Part shown: positions 7,227 to 12,081 of the stretch, one piece after another
How the letters are laid out: each line of letters opens with the position of its first letter
Numbering within the stretch: the first letter of the stretch is position 1
Origin: Acidobacteriota bacterium
GTDB taxonomy: Bacteria; Acidobacteriota; Vicinamibacteria; Vicinamibacterales; 2-12-FULL-66-21
Direction: 5' to 3'
NCBI GenBank assembly: GCA_013817065.1
Contig: JACDDJ010000064.1
Coordinates: 1 to 12,081 of the forward strand
Length of the DNA: 12,081 nucleotides
Notes under the pieces: model-generated
What the model was told of the DNA's origin: nothing
Databases searched by the model: none
What the model saw: the letters and a program-made list of their open reading frames with translations, nothing else
Made by a program: the position numbers and the translations under genes

Positions 7227-8404
7227 ACCAGTTCCAGCTCTTTGCCCACCTTTTCGAACGCATCGAGTGCGTACCGGAGGTCCTCGCGCGAGTGGGTGGC
7301 GGTCACGATCGTGCGGACGCGGGCCTTGTCTCGGGCGACGGTCGGGAAGGCGATGGCCTGGGCGAACACTCCTTCCTGGAACAGCCGGTCCGACAGCGCG
7401 TTGGCTTTGGCGCTGTCGCCCGCGATCACGGGCGTGATCGGGCTCTCGCTGAGGCCGGTGTCGAAGCCGAGCCGCTCGAGTCCGGCCTTGAAGAACCGGG
7501 TGTTGTCCCAGAGCTGATCGATGATCTGCGGTTCCTCCATGAGGACGTCGAGTGCCGCGATGCAGGCCGCCGCTACCGCCGGCGGATGCGAGGTGGAGAA
7601 CAGGAACGGGCGCGCGCGGTGATAGAGGAACTCGATGAGGTTCTTGTTCCCCGCGACATAACCTCCGAGTGCGCCGATCGCCTTGGACAGGGTGCCGACC
7701 TGGATGTCGACACGGCCGTGCATCCCGAAATGATCCACGGTTCCGCGGCCGTTCTTTCCAAACACCCCGCTCGCATGCGCATCGTCGACCATCATGATGC
7801 AGCCGGTTTCTTCAGCGAGCGCACACAGGTCCGGGAGCGGTCCGAGATCGCCGTCCATGCTGAAGACGCCGTCGGTGATCAGCAGCTTGCGCTGATCAGT
7901 GGGGAGGTCCTTGATGATCGCGCGGGCAGCGTCGACGTCCTTGTGGGGGAACACCTTGATCGCCGCCCGGCTCAGGCGGCAGCCGTCGATGATGCTGGCG
8001 TGATTGAGCGAGTCGGAGATGACCACATCCTCTTTGTTGAGGACGGCCGACACCGTGCCGGCATTGGCCGCGAACCCGCTTTGGAACACAACGACCGCCT
8101 CGACGTGCTTGAACTCGGCGAGGCGCCGCTCGAGCTCCATGTGGATCGCCATCGTGCCGGCGATGGTGCGCACCGACCCGGAGCCGACCCCGAACTCCTC
8201 GATTGCTTTCAGCGCCCTCTCGCGCAGCCGCGGGTGAGTCGTGAGCCCGAGATAGTTATTGGACGAGAGATTGACCACCGACCGGTGGTCGAAAGACGTA
8301 TGGGCCTTCTGCTCGCCATCAAGGATGCGGAGGCGACGGTAGAGATTCTGTTCTTTCAGTGCGTCGAGCTCGTGTCCGAGGTAGGCAAGCGGATCGGTTC
8401 GCAT
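7223..8404 (-). CDS. kbl: Glycine C-acetyltransferase (2-amino-3-ketobutyrate CoA ligase)
   Basis: This 393-residue protein belongs to the PLP-dependent alpha-oxoamine synthases and looks most like KBL. KBL, in the cytoplasm, splits 2-amino-3-ketobutyrate with CoA into glycine and acetyl-CoA, the second step of threonine breakdown. Visible features are SNNYLGL (48-54), QSGFAANAGT (108-117), the KBL-like SDSLNHASIIDG (130-141) with H135 stacking on PLP, FSMDGD (181-186), VDDAHASG with D207 and H210, and the Schiff-base lysine K241 in GTLSKAIGALGGY. The length equals that of E. coli KBL. The usual partner, threonine dehydrogenase (tdh), is absent from the window. BioF (8-amino-7-oxononanoate synthase) and serine palmitoyltransferase are the close alternatives, and some family members show mixed activity; the SDxLNHASIIDG and FSMDGD wording favours KBL. 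There is no Shine-Dalgarno site; a TATACT box lies exactly six bases before the ATG. Confidence 0.88.
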   Translation of the reverse strand: MRTDPLAYLGHELDALKEQNLYRRLRILDGEQKAHTSFDHRSVVNLSSNNYLGLTTHPRLRERALKAIEEFGVGSGSVRTIAGTMAIHMELERRLAEFKHVEAVVVFQSGFAANAGTVSAVLNKEDVVISDSLNHASIIDGCRLSRAAIKVFPHKDVDAARAIIKDLPTDQRKLLITDGVFSMDGDLGPLPDLCALAEETGCIMMVDDAHASGVFGKNGRGTVDHFGMHGRVDIQVGTLSKAIGALGGYVAGNKNLIEFLYHRARPFLFSTSHPPAVAAACIAALDVLMEEPQIIDQLWDNTRFFKAGLERLGFDTGLSESPITPVIAGDSAKANALSDRLFQEGVFAQAIAFPTVARDKARVRTIVTATHSREDLRYALDAFEKVGKELELV

Positions 8405-8410
8405 CCGCTC

Positions 8411-8416
8411 AGTATA
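8411..8416 (-). promoter_or_regulatory. Putative leaderless promoter -10 box of kbl
   Basis: On the minus strand TATACT, one base from the consensus TATAAT, is followed by GAGCGG and then the kbl ATG at 8404. A six-base gap would put the transcription start at or next to the A of the start codon. No ribosome binding site is present. No recognisable -35 box lies 16-18 bp upstream; that region runs into the A-rich heptamer tract. Confidence 0.55.
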
Positions 8417-8431
8417 TGGAGGCGGGAAACA

Positions 8432-8459
8432 AAAATGGAAAACGGAAAATGGAAAAGAG
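8432..8459. repeat. Heptamer tandem repeat AAAATGG, four units
   Basis: Four adjacent 7-bp units read AAAATGG, AAAACGG, AAAATGG and AAAAGAG on the plus strand, equivalently two 14-bp copies matching at 12 of 14 positions. The tract is a strand-asymmetric purine block in otherwise GC-rich sequence. It starts two bases after the stop codon of the DUF5658-like gene (8462-8464), reading the minus strand, and ends about 16 bp before the kbl -10 box. Its sequence is unrelated to the heptamer on the other side of kbl, but the period is the same. Confidence 0.75.
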
Positions 8460-8461
8460 TT

Positions 8462-8788
8462 CTAGATCAAATACAGGATGGTGACCCATGGGGCGATCGC
8501 CACGACGACATAGAACCCCGCCAGGGTCGCGACAGCCTTGTGGACGCCGGCAATGTGAAGAGCAATGCCGAACACCCCGGCCGTGACCTTGGCGGTGGCA
8601 AGGCCCGGGCCCTCTCCCAGGGCCGTCATGAGCCAGGCGATCAACGGATTCCCCTCGATCGCGAGGCCGTAGGTCGAGACCCCGATATACGTCAGCACGC
8701 CATCAGACGCCTGGGTCAGCAGAAAGACCACTACCGCGAGGTCCCCGAAGAGCCGGCCGTTGCCTGTCTGCGTGCCTACCTTCACCAT
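8462..8788 (-). CDS. Small DUF5658-like integral membrane protein
   Basis: This 108-residue protein has three hydrophobic segments, at about 14-37, 62-80 and 84-106, and no export signal beyond them. The pattern fits the uncharacterised DUF5658 family: a first helix with an aspartate (D29 in LLTQASDGVLTYIG), then a conserved E-x-NP element (EGNPLIAW, E45, N47, P48), then a lysine (K67) at the start of the next helix. No function is known for the family and none is proposed here. ATG 8788 is supported by a GGAAG Shine-Dalgarno-like stretch four bases upstream, unlike most neighbours. The gene follows the AI-2E transporter by 85 bp on the same strand, with a small CCCTG-CGG-CAGGG hairpin (8840-8852) in the gap, and is followed by kbl after 57 bp. 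Confidence 0.75.
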   Translation of the reverse strand: MVKVGTQTGNGRLFGDLAVVVFLLTQASDGVLTYIGVSTYGLAIEGNPLIAWLMTALGEGPGLATAKVTAGVFGIALHIAGVHKAVATLAGFYVVVAIAPWVTILYLI

Positions 8789-8873
8789 TGCGCTTCCGCA
8801 TGTCGGGCGCTCGCCTGCTTACTTTTCCGCGGCGGACGGCCCTGCGGCAGGGAATGGTCAAAGAGGATGCCAG

Positions 8874-9935
8874 CTAGGTCACGCGCTTTTCGCGCATCTC
8901 CATCACTTCCATGAACAGGACCTGGAGGATGGCTGCGGTCGGGACGGCGAGAAGGGCTCCCAATATGCCCAGGAGCTTCGCGCCGATCATCAGCGCAACA
9001 ATGACAGTCACGGCGCTCACCCCAACCTGCCGGGACATCACCTTCGGTACAAGGACGTGATTCTCGAACTGCTGCTGGACCAGGAAGAAAATGATGACCA
9101 TTACCACTTTCTGGTAAGAGACAGTGCCCGCTACTGCGATGGCGGGGACGGCCGCGAGCAATGGCCCGACCACCGGGATCAGCTCGCCGACCGCAGAGAT
9201 CATGGCGAGCACATAGAAGTAGGGGATACCCATCAGCCAGAGCCCGATCACTGATGTGAAGCCGATCACACCGGCTAGAAAGAGCTGACCGCCTAGCCAC
9301 GCACTTACCTTGATCGTGATCGCCCGGACCACGCCATCTACGCGCGCGCGCTCCGCGGGTGGAAACATCCTGAGGAGCGTCTGGCGCAGCCCCCCCGAAT
9401 CGACCAGCAGGTAGAACGTCACGATCAGAATGGTCAGGAACCCGACGATCCCGCCGAGGACGCCGCGAAGTGCGCCGAATACCGTCGCGAAGGCGTCGCT
9501 TCCGCTGGCCGCCTTCGGCGCGCGCTCCACCGCCTGCTCGAGCGTGATCTCCTCGCCATGCAGCAGCCCGCGCTCGCGCAGGAACCGCTGACCCTGCTCG
9601 AACATCTGTTCCTTCTGCGCCCAGAGCTCCTGCGCCTGATCGATCAGCGGCGGGAAGATCATCATCCCGATCCCGACGAACACGCCGATGATGAAGACGT
9701 AGAGGACGAGAATCGCCGACCAGCGCGGAAAGCGCTTCCCGCCGACCGGCAGCAGCCGCTGCCGCTCGATCAGGCGCACGATCGGACTGAAGCCGATCGC
9801 CAGCAGCCCCGAGATGTAGAGGAGGAGCAGCACCTCGCGAACGAGATACGCGGCCCACAGCAGGAGGACGGTCAGCACCGTCATCCAGATCCCGTATCGA
9901 ATCAGCGAACGCTGTTCCCGCGCCGTCGTCGTCAC
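8874..9935 (-). CDS. AI-2E family transporter (YdiK/PerM/TqsA superfamily)
   Basis: This 353-residue membrane protein belongs to the AI-2E superfamily. Characterised members export autoinducer-2 or act as sodium-coupled antiporters; the cargo cannot be predicted from sequence. Hydrophobic segments lie at about 14-30, 33-48, 72-97, 158-178, 212-235, 238-258, 260-290 and 305-340, with a polar stretch at ~98-150 as usual. Family signatures are ELIPVVGPLLAAVP (251-264), QQFENHVLVPKVMSRQVG (288-305) and GILGALLAVPTAA (323-335). The GTG start at 9933-9935 immediately follows the TAA of the aminotransferase gene, with zero bases between, so translation is probably coupled and the two are co-transcribed. 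An arginine and lysine tail (MREKRVT) ends the protein. Family membership is clear and substrate unknown. Confidence 0.92.
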   Translation of the reverse strand: MTTTAREQRSLIRYGIWMTVLTVLLLWAAYLVREVLLLLYISGLLAIGFSPIVRLIERQRLLPVGGKRFPRWSAILVLYVFIIGVFVGIGMMIFPPLIDQAQELWAQKEQMFEQGQRFLRERGLLHGEEITLEQAVERAPKAASGSDAFATVFGALRGVLGGIVGFLTILIVTFYLLVDSGGLRQTLLRMFPPAERARVDGVVRAITIKVSAWLGGQLFLAGVIGFTSVIGLWLMGIPYFYVLAMISAVGELIPVVGPLLAAVPAIAVAGTVSYQKVVMVIIFFLVQQQFENHVLVPKVMSRQVGVSAVTVIVALMIGAKLLGILGALLAVPTAAILQVLFMEVMEMREKRVT

Positions 9936-11159
9936 TTAACGGCCATCACGCGCGAGGAAGTCCCGGGTGAATTCAACGATGAGGTCGTAGATCTGCGAGA
10001 GCTCTGCGGGTGACGCGAGGAACACGACGCGGAAGAATCCATCGGCCGGATCGGTCCCAAAGCCGGAGCCGTAGACACAGAGCACGCCGGTCGCCCGCAG
10101 CAAGGCGAGGACGTAGTCCGCGTCGGTCACGCCCGGCGGCAGAGTCACTCGTGGCATCGCGTAGAACGCGGCGGACGGCATCACCGATGTGATCCCGTCA
10201 ATGGCATTCAGCCTGGCGTGACTGAGGATCGCGCGCTCTCTGAGCGCGTCGCGGAAAGCGGCCTGGTGCGACCGATCGCCGTTGAGCGCCGCAACGATCG
10301 CATGCTCCATCGGTCCGGTGCTGCACAGCCGTCCGTCTGCCAGTTTCTTGATCGCCGCGAACACCTCGTCGAGCCGTCCATCGCCGCCGACCGCCATCCA
10401 GCCGGATCGCCAGCCGGGCGCAAGGTACGCCTTCGACAACGATGAGAAAGTAATCACCGGGGCTGAGAGGTTCTGTGCCGCGAACGCCGGCACCGGTCCA
10501 TCGAACGCGAGATCCGCGTAGACCTCGTCGGCAAGCAGCGGGATGTTGTGAGTATCGGCCATCTCGAGCAGCGCCTTCCGCGTGTCGGCTGGATACGTCG
10601 CGCCGGTTGGATTGTTTGGATCGATGACCACCAGCGCGCGCGTTGCCGGCGTCAAGAGACTGCGGATGTGATCGACGTCGGGCTGCCAGCCGTTCTGCGG
10701 ATCGGTCCGGTAGAACACCGCCCGCGCACCAATCTTCGCGAGCACCGCGGTGTAGAGCGGATACGTCGGCGTCGGAACGAGGACGTCGTCGCCGCTCTGC
10801 GCCATCGCGGTGAGGGCCAGCTCGATGCCTTCGGACGTGCCCGATGTGATAACAACGCGATCAGGTGAGATCGGCATGCCGCGCTGCGTGCACTCGGCCG
10901 CAACCGCCTCGCGCGCCGGCGCAATCCCGACCGACGGCGCATAGCCATTGTGTCCATCACGCAGCGCCCTGATCACCGCCTCGATCATGTGCGGGGGCGT
11001 CTGGAACCCGAAGGGGATCGGATCACCGATGTTGAGATACCGAACCTTCCGTCCCGAAGCCTCGACCCGCTTCGCCTCAACGACGATGTTGCGGATGGCG
11101 TAGGTGAAGCCGCCGATGCGATCGGCGACAGGGATCATCGATGAAGCGCGCGGCGTCAC
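9936..11159 (-). CDS. AlaA-like class I aminotransferase (PLP-dependent)
   Basis: This 407-residue cytoplasmic enzyme is a fold-type I aminotransferase of the aspartate-aminotransferase superfamily. The N-terminal stretch LNIGDPIPFGFQTP (42-55) and the C-terminal VYGSGFG (362-368) followed by FFRVVFL (R377, carboxylate-binding Arg) resemble the AlaA/YfbQ group, which makes alanine from pyruvate and glutamate. Catalytic features are SGTSEGIELAL (106-116), PNNPTG (181-186, N183), D211-x2-Y214, the Schiff-base lysine K243 in SSLSKAY, and R251. The exact amino donor is not certain; other aspartate or aromatic transaminases are possible. The GTG start (11157-11159) is favoured because a TAAACT box lies exactly six bases before it and no Shine-Dalgarno exists. 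ATG 11138 (residue 8) is the alternative. The AI-2E transporter gene abuts the stop codon, suggesting a two-gene unit, perhaps amino-acid or metabolite related. Confidence 0.9.
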   Translation of the reverse strand: MTPRASSMIPVADRIGGFTYAIRNIVVEAKRVEASGRKVRYLNIGDPIPFGFQTPPHMIEAVIRALRDGHNGYAPSVGIAPAREAVAAECTQRGMPISPDRVVITSGTSEGIELALTAMAQSGDDVLVPTPTYPLYTAVLAKIGARAVFYRTDPQNGWQPDVDHIRSLLTPATRALVVIDPNNPTGATYPADTRKALLEMADTHNIPLLADEVYADLAFDGPVPAFAAQNLSAPVITFSSLSKAYLAPGWRSGWMAVGGDGRLDEVFAAIKKLADGRLCSTGPMEHAIVAALNGDRSHQAAFRDALRERAILSHARLNAIDGITSVMPSAAFYAMPRVTLPPGVTDADYVLALLRATGVLCVYGSGFGTDPADGFFRVVFLASPAELSQIYDLIVEFTRDFLARDGR

Positions 11160-11398
11160 CGCGTCAGTTTAGCAGGGTGCTGCAAGGGCGCTATGAGTGA
11201 AGCACCGCGGGACTCGAGAACGGGCAGCACCCAGTCGCACCCTCATCTGAGTGTAAAAGTGACAGCCCGGAAAGTCGGGTCGTGTATTTCTTGCACCATT
11301 TTGACCCAGTCGGGTAAGACAGAATTTCGCAGTGTCGAGCCAGCGCGTTTAGTTTCAACTACTTAGCTGGATGGCAAGCTCCTTGGACTATAGAGGGC
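11160..11398. other. Divergent intergenic region with short direct repeats
   Basis: This 239-bp region separates the aminotransferase (minus) from the VWFA gene (plus) and must hold both promoters. It contains two exact copies of ACCCAGTCG (11229-11237 and 11304-11312) and two of AGTCGGGT (11273-11280 and 11308-11315). The second copies overlap, forming the small palindrome ACCC-AGTC-GGGT. GTGTAAAAGTGAC at 11251-11263 is AT-richer than its surroundings and recalls motifs near insertion-sequence ends; no transposase remnant is visible. A TATAGA box (11389-11394) stands four bases before the VWFA start. I see no RNA gene or terminator here. Confidence 0.5.
11166..11171 (-). promoter_or_regulatory. 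Putative leaderless promoter -10 box of the aminotransferase gene
   Basis: On the minus strand TAAACT (TANNNT type) is followed by GACGCG and then the GTG start at 11159. The six-base spacing is identical to that at kbl, and no ribosome binding site is present. No clear -35 hexamer was found upstream. The box would drive the aminotransferase and AI-2E pair. Confidence 0.5.
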
Positions 11399-12081
11399 AT
11401 GACAGCGCGTTGGCTCACCATCTCAGCCGCAGCGATCCTTTCGCTGCCTTCGTACGCGCTGAGTGCCAATCCACAGGATCCCCCGAAGTTCCGGTCCTCG
11501 GTGGACGTGGTGTCGGTCACCGCGGTGGTGAAAGACCGGAAAGGCAAGTTCGTTTCGAATTTGAAGCAGGAAGATTTCGTCGTCTCGGAAGGCGCCGATC
11601 AGAAGCGGATTCTCGACTTCAGGGCCGAGAGCGACGGTCCGGTGACGCTGGGGTTGCTGATGGATGCGAGCGGCAGTATGCGCATCGGTCAGATCGCCGT
11701 TGATGCACGCGAGATCGCGCGCCATCTGTTCAGCGCACTGCGAGAGGACGACCAGGCGGCGCTCTTCTCTTTTGATACTCGTCTGGACAGGGTCAGCTCG
11801 TTTACGTCCGATACCGCCGCCCTCGATGCTGCGCTCGGGAAACTGAATCCTCCATACGGCCAGACGTCGCTGTACGACGCGATCGGCGAGGCGGCGACGT
11901 TCGTTGCGACAGAAGGCCGCGCCCAAGGGCGGTCGCCGCAGCGCAGCGCACTGGTGGTTCTGACCGACGGGATCGACACGCACAGCCGCAACACGACCGA
12001 GCAGGTCGCCGAGATTGCGAGCCGCATCGATGTGCCGGTTTACATCATTGCAGTGATGTCCCCGATCGATGATCCGCGCAC
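11399..12081 (+). CDS. VWFA-related Acidobacterial domain protein, N-terminal part (3' end outside window)
   Basis: The frame is open from ATG 11399 to the right edge, giving 227 residues of a longer protein. It begins with a signal-peptide-like segment (MTARWLTISAAAILSLPSYA), so the protein is probably exported. Residues ~33-75 form a short domain (VDVVSVTAVVKDRKGKFV, then LKQEDFVVSEG) typical of the VWFA-related proteins common in Acidobacteria. A von Willebrand A domain starts near residue 82. Its metal-ion-dependent adhesion site looks complete: D89-A-S91-G-S93, T156 in GQTSLYDAI, and D190 in LTDGIDT. This predicts divalent-metal-dependent binding of a protein partner outside the cytoplasm; the partner is unknown. 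The start lacks a Shine-Dalgarno at normal distance; TATAGA precedes it by four bases. The family call is strong, but the C-terminus cannot be assessed. Confidence 0.87.
   Translation, partial: MTARWLTISAAAILSLPSYALSANPQDPPKFRSSVDVVSVTAVVKDRKGKFVSNLKQEDFVVSEGADQKRILDFRAESDGPVTLGLLMDASGSMRIGQIAVDAREIARHLFSALREDDQAALFSFDTRLDRVSSFTSDTAALDAALGKLNPPYGQTSLYDAIGEAATFVATEGRAQGRSPQRSALVVLTDGIDTHSRNTTEQVAEIASRIDVPVYIIAVMSPIDDPR

Noticed and set aside
8840..8852. CCCTG-CGG-CAGGG hairpin as a terminator between the AI-2E and DUF5658-like genes
   Set aside because: The stem is only 5 bp and no T-run follows on either strand. It is within chance for GC-rich DNA.
7205..8914. A 569-codon open frame on the plus strand spanning kbl and the DUF5658-like gene
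   Set aside because: It runs antisense across two real genes, both heptamer repeats and intergenic sequence, with low-complexity charged composition and no motifs.
566..11159. Eight co-directional genes as a single functional operon or new defence or biosynthetic system
   Set aside because: The encoded functions are unrelated housekeeping types, internal -10-like boxes suggest several transcription units, and no shared pathway or hallmark system gene is visible.
11423..11983. A 186-codon minus-strand open frame near the right edge
   Set aside because: The plus-strand frame from 11399 encodes a signal peptide and a VWA domain with full MIDAS, so the opposite frame is a shadow.

Overview
The window is a GC-rich (about 60% or more by eye), gene-dense stretch of bacterial chromosome. 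The best guess for the source is an Acidobacteriota genome, possibly of the Vicinamibacteria type. The strongest single clue is the truncated gene at the right edge, which has the layout of the VWFA-related proteins expanded in Acidobacteria: signal peptide, short N-terminal domain, then a von Willebrand A domain with a complete MIDAS. A large secreted M1-like peptidase and short heptamer repeats in the intergenic gaps fit the same picture. The taxonomic assignment is inference; no rRNA or other phylogenetic marker is present.

Layout. At the left edge is the 3' half of a diacylglycerol-kinase-family lipid kinase (+ strand, ends 544). It converges on a run of eight minus-strand genes that fills 566-11159. 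Read in the direction of transcription these are: an AlaA-like class I aminotransferase, an AI-2E family transporter, a small DUF5658-like membrane protein, a glycine C-acetyltransferase (kbl), a membrane-anchored SpoIIE/RsbU-type PP2C phosphatase, a secreted M1-like zinc metallopeptidase with a large N-terminal extension, an iron-sulfur protein of the NuoG family, and a CcdA-type thiol-disulfide electron transporter. A compact hairpin with T-tracts (544-567) separates the convergent pair. On the far right a divergent intergenic region (11160-11398) leads to the VWFA gene on the + strand, which runs off the window.

Working together. The eight minus-strand genes are co-directional with gaps of about 0-110 bp, but their functions do not form one pathway. 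Only the aminotransferase and AI-2E genes look tightly coupled (stop codon directly abutting a GTG start). NuoG (complex I peripheral arm) and CcdA (electron supply for cytochrome c maturation) are both respiration-related, but no other nuo or ccm genes are here. Several genes lack a Shine-Dalgarno site and instead carry a TATA-like -10 box a few bases before the start codon. This suggests leaderless transcription and more than one transcription unit in the run.

The most notable non-coding structure is a pair of unrelated 7-bp tandem repeat tracts, one on each side of kbl. Each lies right after a stop codon and just upstream of the -10-like box of the next gene. I found no CRISPR array, tRNA, rRNA, prophage or intact mobile element, and no convincing new multi-gene system. 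Most of the window is ordinary housekeeping and accessory gene content.
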